Below, piece after piece: positions 1-7,131 of a DNA stretch of 10,170 nt (within the stretch, counting starts at the first letter, position 1; every line of letters begins with the position of its first letter). Made by a program: the position numbers and the translations under genes. The stretch is from JABDPF01 sp036351055 (GTDB lineage: Bacteria; Pseudomonadota; Gammaproteobacteria; Xanthomonadales; SZUA-36). The DNA is taken from assembly GCA_036351055.1 (NCBI GenBank), contig JAZBOH010000209.1, positions 1-10,170 of the forward strand. The letters run 5' to 3'. The notes under the pieces were generated by a model, which had not been told where the DNA came from, did not search any database, and worked only from the letters and a program-made list of their open reading frames with translations.

Positions 1-1117
1 ACATCATGAACGCGTAGTAGTTGCCGCCGCGGTCCACACCCGTCTTCAGCCGGTCGTACTCGACGACGTCACCGAGGATGGAAAACGGGGCAATCGCGCT
101 GACCCCGTTGGTGAGGGCGTACAGGGCCATCAGAACCATGGTGGGAATCCTGGCGCCCGGCCCCGGCTCGACCCAGATCATCGGTAACAGCACGATGGAA
201 TTGAACAGCCAGCCCCAGGCCCAGGCTCTGTGTTTACCGAGTGCATAAACGATACGCACCCAGATGGGAACGGCGACCAGGCCGGTGATCGTCGTCACCA
301 GCAGGATCGCCGGAAATGCATCACCGATCTGCAGATAACTGGAAACGAAGGGGTAAATCAGGGCGACGAAGAAGCCGTAGCCGGTGCCGGCCAGGATGTA
401 GGCAAAGATAAAACGCTGGAACGGCCGGTTGTCCCTGACCGAACGGAACAGGTTGACCAGGGAGGTTCTGGGCGTCGTGCTGACGTGTCCGAGCGGCGCC
501 AGCCTGAGCGCTCCGATCATCGTGATCGGCATGACGATCAGCACAACCATGCCGAGAAACCAGATCATGTCCGGCGTGTATTCGGTGGATGAGAATAAAC
601 CGATGGCGACCACCGCAATCGGTATCAGCGAGAACAGCATGCTGCCGACGTTGTCGAAAAAGCTCTTGAACGCGAAGACGCGGGAGCTTTCGTCGTAGTC
701 GAGCGTCAACTCGTTACCCCACGCCATGTACGGGATGTAGATCATCGTCGATCCGGTGAAATACACCAGCGTCCAGGTCGCGAAATAGGCGGTGCCGGCG
801 TCAGGCGGAATACGGAACAGCATCAGCATTCCGGTGATGGTGACGAACATTCCGGCGATGATCCACGGCAGTCTCGCACCCAGTCGCGTGCGTGTCCGGT
901 CGGACAGGAAACCGATGACCTGGTCGGAGACCGCGTCGTAGATGGACCGAAGCAGGAAGATCGTGCCCACGGTGGCGACCGAAACCTGAGCATGCTGCGC
1001 GTAGAGCGTGGGCAGGACCGCGTTCACCGGGACTAGCGACAACATCAGCATCATCGACGGCAGGGCCCAGGCCAGTAACTGGAAGAACGTCAGCTTTTCA
1101 GTGTGATCGCTTCGCAT
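1..1117 (-). CDS. GPH/MelB-type MFS cation symporter, partial (C-terminus outside window)
   Basis: This is an inner-membrane secondary transporter of the glycoside-pentoside-hexuronide:cation symporter group (MFS_2). The visible 372 residues are rich in hydrophobic segments. The family signature after TM2 is clear: D61-x3-D65 matches the paired cation-coupling aspartates of MelB, and it runs into LSDRTRTRLGARLPWI (residues 71-86), the loop 2-3 motif. A second signature, IPYMAWGNEL, follows TM4. The end of the visible part (VDRGGNYYAFMM) is also typical of the family, and about 80 C-terminal residues lie beyond base 1. The start is fixed by an in-frame TAG directly before the ATG and by AGGA nine bases upstream. 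The gene lies 73 bases after the M19 gene and is probably its operon partner. Characterised family members mostly carry sugars, but the peptidase neighbours suggest a peptide-derived or conjugated substrate here. That substrate is inference; the family call is firm. Confidence 0.9.
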   Translation of the reverse strand, partial: MRSDHTEKLTFFQLLAWALPSMMLMLSLVPVNAVLPTLYAQHAQVSVATVGTIFLLRSIYDAVSDQVIGFLSDRTRTRLGARLPWIIAGMFVTITGMLMLFRIPPDAGTAYFATWTLVYFTGSTMIYIPYMAWGNELTLDYDESSRVFAFKSFFDNVGSMLFSLIPIAVVAIGLFSSTEYTPDMIWFLGMVVLIVMPITMIGALRLAPLGHVSTTPRTSLVNLFRSVRDNRPFQRFIFAYILAGTGYGFFVALIYPFVSSYLQIGDAFPAILLVTTITGLVAVPIWVRIVYALGKHRAWAWGWLFNSIVLLPMIWVEPGPGARIPTMVLMALYALTNGVSAIAPFSILGDVVEYDRLKTGVDRGGNYYAFMM

Positions 1118-1163
1118 CTATGATTTTCCTGCAATGACTCATCATGACCACGCCGGTCCCCGT

Positions 1164-1189
1164 GTTCTCCTGCCGACGAGGTTCTCCTG
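1164..1189 (-). repeat. Direct repeat CAGGAGAAC between the M19 and transporter genes
   Basis: The nine-base unit CAGGAGAAC occurs twice on the minus strand (1189-1181 and 1172-1164), 17 bases apart, in the 73-base gap after the M19 stop. Each copy contains a Shine-Dalgarno-like AGGAGA, yet neither is at the right distance from the transporter ATG, which has its own AGGA. It may be a relic of a small duplication. I see no promoter or terminator in this gap. Confidence 0.35.
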
Positions 1190-1190
1190 T

Positions 1191-2201
1191 TCAGTTCCAG
1201 ACTTCCTCGCAGACCCGCATGTAGTTTTTACCGAGAATCTTGCGGATTGCCTTTTCATCGTAACCGTTTACAACCATCAGTTCGGTCAGGCGCAGCCCAT
1301 CTTCCGGAAGCCCATAGGTAAAACCCGGCCAGGTCGGGTCGTCCTTGCCCGGCCATTCGTCCGGCCGGGTTCGGATCCAGTCGCTCAGCGCCTTCGCATC
1401 GAAAACGACATCGAATCCGAGGCCGACATGTTCCGGTCCCAGCAACTGTACGTAGTGGTCGACGTGACGAAAGATCGCTTCGGGACTCGAGCGTTCGACA
1501 CCGAGGTATTCGTTGGAGCTGGACACACCCACCAGGCCGCCCGTCGCCGCGCAGGCTTTGGCCAGGTCATCCGGCAGGTTGCGGAAATGTGACGCAACGG
1601 CATCCGCATTCGAATGCGTGAACACGGCGGGGTGTGTCGCCATTTCCAGCGCATCCATTGCCGTCTTTCGCCCGGTATGGCTGAGGTCGAGCAGCATCCC
1701 CACCCGCTCCATCTCTTCAACCAACAGGCGGCCGAAATTGGTCAGCCCCCCGTCGCTACGCTCGGCACAGCCTCCACCGACTGAGTTTCCCTGGTTGAAC
1801 GCCAGCAGCGTGTGGCGAATTCCCAGCTGGTAGAACGCCTCGATCATGTCGAGATTGCGCTCGAAGCAGCGCGTCCCCTCGAAGTGAAAAGCCACCCCGA
1901 GACGGCCCTCTTTCCGGGCCTTGTGAACGTCATTGACGGATTCGACCAGGACCAGTTCGTCCGGCCTGCCAAGCACCTCGCGGCGCGCAGCGGCCACCCG
2001 CTGCACGGCCTCCGAGATCGAGTGGTTGTCCCCCGCGAGTGTCACGGAAATCACGTCGTAGCCAGTCTCGTGGAAACGACCGAGCTTGTCCCAACCATTA
2101 CCGCACCAAGGCTCGATCGGAAAAACCATGTCCCAGACGAGAGACCCGGCATGGATCCGGGCCGCCTCGCCGGCGGCCCACTGAGTGGATGTTTCGCTCA
2201 C
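1191..2201 (-). CDS. M19 (renal/membrane dipeptidase) family protein with altered metal site
   Basis: This 336-residue protein belongs to the amidohydrolase-fold M19 dipeptidase family, whose characterised members hydrolyse dipeptides, including some with D-residues, at a binuclear zinc site. Family landmarks seen in order are FHFEG with the likely bridging E108, LAFNQGNSVGGG (133-144), DGGLTNFG (150-157), LDLSH with H175, THSNA with H196, RNLPDD (207-212) and GLGFD with D264. The usual N-terminal HxD zinc motif (as in DGHND) is replaced by VWDMVFP (22-28), with no histidine at that place. Activity may therefore differ from textbook dipeptidases. There is no signal peptide or membrane segment, so it is probably cytoplasmic. 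The start codon is GTG, overlapping the S9 stop as GTGA, with AAAGGG four bases upstream, which points to translational coupling. Length is normal for bacterial M19 proteins. The family call is firm; the substrate is unknown. Confidence 0.9.
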   Translation of the reverse strand: MSETSTQWAAGEAARIHAGSLVWDMVFPIEPWCGNGWDKLGRFHETGYDVISVTLAGDNHSISEAVQRVAAARREVLGRPDELVLVESVNDVHKARKEGRLGVAFHFEGTRCFERNLDMIEAFYQLGIRHTLLAFNQGNSVGGGCAERSDGGLTNFGRLLVEEMERVGMLLDLSHTGRKTAMDALEMATHPAVFTHSNADAVASHFRNLPDDLAKACAATGGLVGVSSSNEYLGVERSSPEAIFRHVDHYVQLLGPEHVGLGFDVVFDAKALSDWIRTRPDEWPGKDDPTWPGFTYGLPEDGLRLTELMVVNGYDEKAIRKILGKNYMRVCEEVWN

Positions 2202-4600
2202 TTGACCCTTTCGACCCGGGTTTCCGTGCCCTGGGAGTTCATGATCATGTGGCTGACCGAACCGTCATCGTTCATGAAAAACGTGACCGTCGTCGGCGCC
2301 ACCTTGAAGAAGAACTCCGTCTCCGAGCTCGGAAACAGCTGAGACACCGGCTGGCCGGGCATTTCGAACATGAGCTTGTCGCCGTCCATCCGCAGCGGGA
2401 TCTCCACGCCGTACTGCTCCAGGAGATAGGTTCCCGCGTACCGCGCCACCACCTCGGCCGCCACGTCCGCTACGGTCTGATCGGGCATGCCGGTATCCGT
2501 TCTCGCGGCCAGCGCCTCGGCCAGGCCCGGTATGTGTTCGACGCCGACCGGCACCTCGACGCTGGAACCCTCGATATTGTCCCCGATCGGCTCGTAGCGC
2601 CCGTCCAGGCATTCGCCGAGGAACACCTCGGTAATGGCGTTGAAGGACATGCTGTTGGCGGGGCGCAGGAAGCCGTGGCCCTCGTCGGGGTACACGATAT
2701 ATGTCACCTCGGCCCCGGCTTCTTGCATCTTTTCAACGACGATATCGGATTGCTCCTGGGGCACGCGGGAATCGTTCGCCCCCTGCGCGATCAGCACCGG
2801 GTTTTTCGTCTGGTGCGCGAAATTGATCGGCGAGCGCGAACGCAGGAATGCACGGCCCTCCTCGGTGCGAGGATCGCCGATGACCTTGCCCATCCGGTCC
2901 TCGTCCCAGTGCGGCATGAAGATTTCCAGGTTGGACGGCCCGACCACGTCGACGCCGCAGGCAAACACATCCGGCGTCATGGTCATTCCGACCAGGGCCG
3001 CGTAGCCGCCGTAACTGCCGCCCAGGATGGCCACCTTATCGGGAATGGCGATGCCTTCCTCGATTGCCCAGCGGACCTGATCGAGGATGTCCTGATGCAT
3101 CTTTCCGCCCCACTCCATGCGCTGTGCGTTCATGTAGGCCTTGCCGAACCCGGCCGAGCCGCGGAAATTGACGTACAGCATGCCGTAACCCCGGTTGGCC
3201 AGCCAATGCACGAACGGGGCGAAAGCATACACCGCACGCTCGTCGCTCGGCCCGCCATGGACCAGCACGACGACGGGGACCGGTTCGTCGGGACGCCCGT
3301 CCTCGTCCGGATCGGTCCAGGGCGGCAGGACGACGTATGAAACCAGGTCGAAGCCATCTTCCGTGGTCAAAACGTAGGGGTGCATCGGCGACAGTTTCAG
3401 CCCCTCGAGTTGCGGCGTGCTGGTGAACATGCGCTGCGACCCGCCGTCGGCTGGCCGATACAGGTAGAAAACGATGGGTTCGTCGGACGCCATGTATTGA
3501 ACCACCCACACGGAGTCATCATCCGAGCGGCTGAGGATCTTCCAGTCGCCGTCGTCGATTCCGCCAAGCCGCTCGATGTCGTCCGCGATCGCGTCGTCCA
3601 GTGCGGTCCAGGTCGTTCGGGTCCAGTTGGTTGCGTAGCCCTGGACCTCGCTGCTGACCGGAGCGTAGATCACGCCGCTGATATCGACGCGATCGTCCTC
3701 GGCCAGGACTTCCAGTTCCCCGCTGTCCATGTCCAGCGCGACCAGCGCGGCCTTGTCCCGTTCCTGGGCATCATACAGATAGAGCTTCGTGTTGTCGGCG
3801 CTGAACCGGATGATCTGCTGATAAATCGAGGAAACCAGCGCCGGCATGTCGTCAGCGGTAACCCGGTAAAACAGATCTCCCAGCTGTCCGTCATGGTATC
3901 GGAAGAATTCCAGACCACCGTCGGCAGCGAATGCCACACCGAGCCGAATGTTGAGCTCGTTATCGGCCAGGTAGGCCAACATACCCTGGTTCTGCTGCAC
4001 CAGCGATCGCTCGCCAGTCGAGAAGTTCAAGCGGTAGATATCCGGGTCGAATTTGCCGAAGGTCTCGATGGAGATAAGCACTTCATCCGGATGGTTACGT
4101 CCGTGAGCGATCACCTTGACCGACTTGTCCGGCAGCGGTGTCAGGTTGCGGTCTTCACCGGTTTCGATGTTCACGACGTGAATGTCCCAGTTCTCGTCAC
4201 CCTCGTAGTCCTTCGGGTAGATGATGTGCCGGGAATCGAAGTGCCAGCGGTACATGACCTGTCCGCTGATGTCCGTGGGCCGTACGCCCGCATCAGTGAA
4301 TTTCGTGACGGGCCGGGCGGCCTCGAGGTCGTCTACAGGAGCGACGAACAGGTTGGGCGTGCCGTCCAGCGGCCCGATCCAGCTCACCCACTGGCCGTCC
4401 GGGCTGACCTGTGGCACCAGGTAAGTCGCCGGTGCCATGAGGCGGGACAACGGAAGCATAGGATAATCGTCGATCGTCGTAACGGCGTCGGCTTCGCCGG
4501 CCTGTGACTCAGCGGTCGCGGGCGTATCCGAACCCTGTTGGCAGGCCGTCAGCAATACGACAAACGATAAGAAAAAGGTCAGGAGAAAACGGGTTTTCAT
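2198..4600 (-). CDS. S9 family (prolyl oligopeptidase-like) serine peptidase, lipoprotein, with C-terminal extension
   Basis: This 800-residue lipoprotein has a short basic start (MKTR), a hydrophobic stretch and the lipobox LTAC with C20 as lipidated cysteine. Q at +2 suggests outer-membrane sorting. Residues of about 35-430 contain repeated short beta motifs (VSPDGQWVSW, DIHVVNIETGED, LYLYDAQERDKAAL), fitting the S9 beta-propeller. The alpha/beta-hydrolase domain follows: VHGGP (H448), VNFRGS (477-482), nucleophile S529 in GGSYGGY, D610 in GANDSRVP and H642 in DEGHGF, giving a complete Ser-Asp-His triad. A domain of about 80 residues follows (720-800, RYAGTY to the end) that resembles DUF3471-type modules and is not part of a standard S9 peptidase. 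The ATG at 4600 is preferred over a longer frame back to 4714 because it gives the signal peptide and has GGAGAG nine bases upstream. It lies downstream of the receptor gene and is probably a periplasmic or surface peptidase acting on imported peptides. AtxE2-like lasso-peptide isopeptidases share this fold. Confidence 0.93.
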   Translation of the reverse strand: MKTRFLLTFFLSFVVLLTACQQGSDTPATAESQAGEADAVTTIDDYPMLPLSRLMAPATYLVPQVSPDGQWVSWIGPLDGTPNLFVAPVDDLEAARPVTKFTDAGVRPTDISGQVMYRWHFDSRHIIYPKDYEGDENWDIHVVNIETGEDRNLTPLPDKSVKVIAHGRNHPDEVLISIETFGKFDPDIYRLNFSTGERSLVQQNQGMLAYLADNELNIRLGVAFAADGGLEFFRYHDGQLGDLFYRVTADDMPALVSSIYQQIIRFSADNTKLYLYDAQERDKAALVALDMDSGELEVLAEDDRVDISGVIYAPVSSEVQGYATNWTRTTWTALDDAIADDIERLGGIDDGDWKILSRSDDDSVWVVQYMASDEPIVFYLYRPADGGSQRMFTSTPQLEGLKLSPMHPYVLTTEDGFDLVSYVVLPPWTDPDEDGRPDEPVPVVVLVHGGPSDERAVYAFAPFVHWLANRGYGMLYVNFRGSAGFGKAYMNAQRMEWGGKMHQDILDQVRWAIEEGIAIPDKVAILGGSYGGYAALVGMTMTPDVFACGVDVVGPSNLEIFMPHWDEDRMGKVIGDPRTEEGRAFLRSRSPINFAHQTKNPVLIAQGANDSRVPQEQSDIVVEKMQEAGAEVTYIVYPDEGHGFLRPANSMSFNAITEVFLGECLDGRYEPIGDNIEGSSVEVPVGVEHIPGLAEALAARTDTGMPDQTVADVAAEVVARYAGTYLLEQYGVEIPLRMDGDKLMFEMPGQPVSQLFPSSETEFFFKVAPTTVTFFMNDDGSVSHMIMNSQGTETRVERVK

Positions 4601-4609
4601 GGTTAATTT

Positions 4610-4615
4610 CTCTCC
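4610..4615 (-). promoter_or_regulatory. Ribosome binding site deciding the S9 peptidase start
   Basis: On the minus strand GGAGAG stands nine bases before the ATG at 4600, which begins a classic lipoprotein signal. This fixes the start against a longer open frame reaching back to 4714 whose extra 38 residues look like translated non-coding DNA. Confidence 0.75.
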
Positions 4616-4631
4616 ACTGCTGGTTTGGTTT

Positions 4632-4644
4632 GGCCGCCCCGGCC
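4632..4644. other. Small GC hairpin in the S9 gene leader
   Basis: GGCCG-CCC-CGGCC is a perfect five-pair inverted repeat with a three-base loop, located 32 bases before the S9 ATG and 17 bases before its ribosome binding site. It could affect mRNA stability or processing in the gap between receptor and peptidase, but such short GC repeats also occur by chance. Confidence 0.3.
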
Positions 4645-4700
4645 TGCACGGCAGAGGGCGCGGCGGGGATCGCCCGGTCACACCAGCGACCCTTGCGGAT

Positions 4701-4743
4701 AATAAATCAAACAAACAGCGGGGACGGTTTTACCCGCCCCCGC
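4701..4743 (-). terminator. Terminator-like hairpin after the receptor gene
   Basis: On the minus strand GCGGGGGCGG (4743-4734), a six-base loop GTAAAA, then CCGTCCCCGC (4727-4718) form a ten-pair GC-rich stem with one G-U pair. The tail TGTTTGTTTGATTTATT is T-rich. The single non-Watson-Crick position pairs as G-U only in minus-strand RNA, where it would be C-A on the plus strand, so orientation matches the receptor transcript. It lies 23 bases after the receptor stop and 118 bases before the S9 ATG. Its T tract is interrupted, so it may be leaky and reduce rather than stop read-through into the S9-M19-transporter genes. Confidence 0.65.
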
Positions 4744-4765
4744 AATTCCGGTCAGCCCATCCGGA

Positions 4766-6928
4766 TCAGAAACGATAGCTGACGTTCACACCATAGGTTC
4801 GCGGGGTGATCAAGGAGACCGATTCGAAAGCCGGAGGGCTATCCAGGATCTGGAACGTAAACGAGGAGCCGTATTCGTTTGTTACGTTTTCAACGAATGC
4901 CTGGATGCTCCAGTGTTTACTGCGCAGACCTGCTCGCACGTTGCCGATCGCATACGATTCGGAACGATTGAGGTAGGCGGGCGGAACGTTCGGGTCATCA
5001 CCGTTGACGATATCGCCGTAGGACGAATCCCGGAACGAATAGTCGCCATATAGGTAGGCCTCCCAGTTGCCGACCGGCCAACTGTATTCCGCGGATGCGT
5101 TGAACACGTTTTTGGGTGCATTGGCGAGTTGGTTACCCTTGTAGATTCCGCTGGTGATTTCCGGCTCGACGTGTGAGGCGCCCAGGGTCAGCAGCCAGTG
5201 CTCGTTGGGCCGGAAGGCCAGGTCGGTCTCGAAACCAATACTCTCCGCATCGCCCGAGTTGATCGTGTAGCCGATGCCGTTCGCACCCAGGAACAGATCG
5301 CCCTCGGACTGGTAATCCGACCAGTCAATCATGAACAGGGCCAGGTTCCAGGTCATGCGGCCGTTCATCCACGCGGATTTCATGCCGATTTCGTAATTCC
5401 AGACGGAGTCGGGGTCAAACGTTTCCTGGAAAGGTTCAATGGGCACGAGAAGCTCAGGAGGTATTCCCAGAGGCAGGGCGAAATTCGTATTGATACCACC
5501 TGTACGGAAGCCTTCTGCTACCGTTCCATACAACATCACTTTTTCGTTGACGGCCCAATCCAAGGTGACCTTGGGAGATGTATGACTCCAGTCACCCTTT
5601 GAAAACTCCTCGTAGAACCCGTAAACCACGGCCAGGCTGTCCGACTCGATATTCTCGTATCTCAAACCGAAAGTCGCTGTGAGACTCTCGCTCAAATACC
5701 AATACAATTGGCCAAAAACCGACATGCTCGTTTGATTAGAGTCGAACGTAAGAATGCCGGCGATATCCGCCTTGCGACTGGCGTCCCGGTAGTACGCGCC
5801 AACGATCCAGTCAAAATTCTCGCCGCCCACCGAGGCAAGGCGCAGTTCCTGGGCCCAGGCGTCGAAGGTGCCGACATTGGGTGACGTCACCTGCCCCGGA
5901 ATCGTGATTCTCGAAAGCGTATCGACCTCCGAACTGCTGGTCAGCGACGTCAGCATCATCGAGTCGAAGTCCCAGTTCATGTCCAGCACGATCTCGCTGT
6001 TTTCGTACGAGTTATTGGTCTCACCGGTCGTGAATTGAGTGTACTTGTCGCCGATACCCACCGCGGCCGCCGTGTTGGGCCATGCTGCGTTGCTGCCGCC
6101 AAGCAGAATTTCCTGGTAGCGGTAGATCAGGTCGGCATCGAAGACCTCTCCATCGTAACCGAGCATCGCGCGCCAACTGGTGGTCTCCTCGGTATTGATG
6201 TTCTCAATCATTTCGCCGGTCGACGTGTCATATTGGTCTACGAACCCGTCATGATCCACGTAACTGCCTACCACGCGCAGGGCGAGGCGGTCGGATACAA
6301 GCGGTACGTTCACCATCGCGGCATAATCGTAGTTGCTGCTCGATCCCTGGTCGACGTCGCGCCACGTAAAAGAAGCCGAAGCGTCAAAGGCCGTTGGATC
6401 CGGCCGATTGCTGATGATATTAATGACACCGCCAAATGAACCTTCACCCCACAACGTTCCTTGCGGACCACGCAGCACCTCGACGCGGTTAACGTCGTAA
6501 AAGGTCGGATCCATTTCACCGAAACTGCCAGCACCCTGGATTCGGGAGCCTGAAATGACGCCATCGTTATATATGGCGACGGTCGATACGCCGCTGACCG
6601 TTCCAAGTCCACGGATCAGCACCTGGTTCTGACCGCGTTGACGATCTGTAAACGAAAGGCTCGGCACCAGGCGCGCCATGTCCTCGAACCGTTCCGCGTT
6701 GATCAATTCCAGGGTCCTGCTGTCGATGCTCCGAATACTGATCGGGACTTCCTGTTCGCGTTGCTCCATCTTCTGGGCGGTGACGAGGACTTCCTCGAGC
6801 ACCCCCGCTTCATCGGATTCTTCCTGGGCGAAGGCGGCGCCACTGGACAGCAGCATCCCTATTGCGAGGGGCAGCACAGCGCGCGCAGGCAATGGTATGT
6901 GGTTACTCGACTTCAAATTCCTCGACAT
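4766..6928 (-). CDS. TonB-dependent outer-membrane receptor
   Basis: This 720-residue protein is an outer-membrane active transporter energised by TonB-ExbBD. A signal peptide ends at AFA-QEE (cleavage after residue 34). A TonB-box-like segment EEVLVTAQK (45-53) follows. The plug domain spans about 58-175 and carries IRGLGT (105-110), RGPQGTLWGEGS (153-164) and GVINIISNRP (167-176). The rest is a 22-strand-type barrel with alternating aromatic residues, closing with VNVSYRF and the terminal phenylalanine used for barrel assembly. There is no N-terminal CarboxypepD-like or STN domain and no SusD gene nearby, which points to Proteobacteria rather than Bacteroidota. GGGAG lies six bases before the ATG. 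It is the first gene of the leftward set, with a recognisable promoter upstream and a terminator-like hairpin just downstream. The substrate cannot be read from sequence; the linked peptidases suggest a peptide or peptide conjugate rather than a siderophore. Confidence 0.95.
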   Translation of the reverse strand: MSRNLKSSNHIPLPARAVLPLAIGMLLSSGAAFAQEESDEAGVLEEVLVTAQKMEQREQEVPISIRSIDSRTLELINAERFEDMARLVPSLSFTDRQRGQNQVLIRGLGTVSGVSTVAIYNDGVISGSRIQGAGSFGEMDPTFYDVNRVEVLRGPQGTLWGEGSFGGVINIISNRPDPTAFDASASFTWRDVDQGSSSNYDYAAMVNVPLVSDRLALRVVGSYVDHDGFVDQYDTSTGEMIENINTEETTSWRAMLGYDGEVFDADLIYRYQEILLGGSNAAWPNTAAAVGIGDKYTQFTTGETNNSYENSEIVLDMNWDFDSMMLTSLTSSSEVDTLSRITIPGQVTSPNVGTFDAWAQELRLASVGGENFDWIVGAYYRDASRKADIAGILTFDSNQTSMSVFGQLYWYLSESLTATFGLRYENIESDSLAVVYGFYEEFSKGDWSHTSPKVTLDWAVNEKVMLYGTVAEGFRTGGINTNFALPLGIPPELLVPIEPFQETFDPDSVWNYEIGMKSAWMNGRMTWNLALFMIDWSDYQSEGDLFLGANGIGYTINSGDAESIGFETDLAFRPNEHWLLTLGASHVEPEITSGIYKGNQLANAPKNVFNASAEYSWPVGNWEAYLYGDYSFRDSSYGDIVNGDDPNVPPAYLNRSESYAIGNVRAGLRSKHWSIQAFVENVTNEYGSSFTFQILDSPPAFESVSLITPRTYGVNVSYRF

Positions 6929-7007
6929 AGCGGTCTCCCGATGATCTGATTCTCCAACCCCACAAAATCGGCCCGATGCGCAAAGGCATAGCGACCAACC
7001 TAACCCG

Positions 7008-7036
7008 ATAATAAACTTAACTTACTTCCAGTTCAA
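7008..7036 (-). promoter_or_regulatory. Sigma70-type promoter for the TonB-dependent receptor
   Basis: Read on the minus strand, TTGAAC (7036-7031) is followed after exactly 17 bases by TATTAT (7013-7008), giving 4/6 and 5/6 matches to the -35 and -10 consensus. Transcription would start near 7001, leaving a leader of about 70 bases before the receptor ATG at 6928. The surrounding DNA is AT-rich compared with the GC-rich genes, as expected for a promoter. The leader contains a small imperfect palindrome, ATCGGCCCGAT (6967-6977), of uncertain meaning. The promoter is predicted, not shown. Confidence 0.6.
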
Positions 7037-7047
7037 CAACAATTACT

Positions 7048-7057
7048 TTCAATTGAA
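7048..7057. promoter_or_regulatory. Perfect palindrome TTCAATTGAA in the divergent control region
   Basis: A 10-base perfect inverted repeat sits just upstream of the predicted receptor -35 box, centred about 51 bases upstream of the expected start site and between the two divergent gene sets. That position suits a dimeric transcription factor able to act on both directions. The site is short and AT-rich, so chance is possible. No regulator gene lies inside the window. Confidence 0.3.
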
Positions 7058-7120
7058 TCTTACTCAACTAACAGGCACACTAAGAAAAGATCAAGTCACC
7101 AAGATGCCGCTTGTGGCTTC

Positions 7121-7126
7121 GGGGAG
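7121..7126 (+). promoter_or_regulatory. Ribosome binding site deciding the S41 start
   Basis: GGGGAG lies five bases before the ATG at 7132. It sits downstream of the alternative TTG at 7111, so it supports the shorter 450-residue protein. I found no convincing plus-strand -35/-10 pair in 7040-7110, so the promoter of this gene set is not assigned. Confidence 0.7.
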
Positions 7127-7131
7127 TCTGC

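Noticed and set aside
21..698. Plus-strand open frames of 75 to 120 codons at the left edge
   Set aside because: They lie opposite the MFS transporter, whose MelB-like signatures on the minus strand explain the region.
1097..1145. Fifteen-codon minus-strand frame overlapping the transporter start (MMSHCRKI...)
   Set aside because: It has no ribosome binding site at a usable distance and no feature that marks it as a leader peptide.
2039..4507. Long plus-strand open frames of 433 and 375 codons opposite the S9 peptidase gene
   Set aside because: They are antisense shadows of a high-GC gene: composition is rich in R, H, D and V without domain patterns, while the minus strand gives a complete S9 peptidase with catalytic triad.
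4601..4714. Extended N-terminus for the S9 peptidase starting at 4714
   Set aside because: The extra 38 residues are arginine- and proline-rich, precede a perfect lipoprotein signal, and would run through the T-rich tail of the terminator-like hairpin; the ATG at 4600 has a good ribosome site.
6929..7110. Possible RiPP (lasso-like) precursor gene next to the receptor
   Set aside because: The only small frames here are about 11 codons or less and lack ribosome sites, and no lasso biosynthesis genes are in the window. The S9-receptor pairing alone does not show lasso-peptide function.
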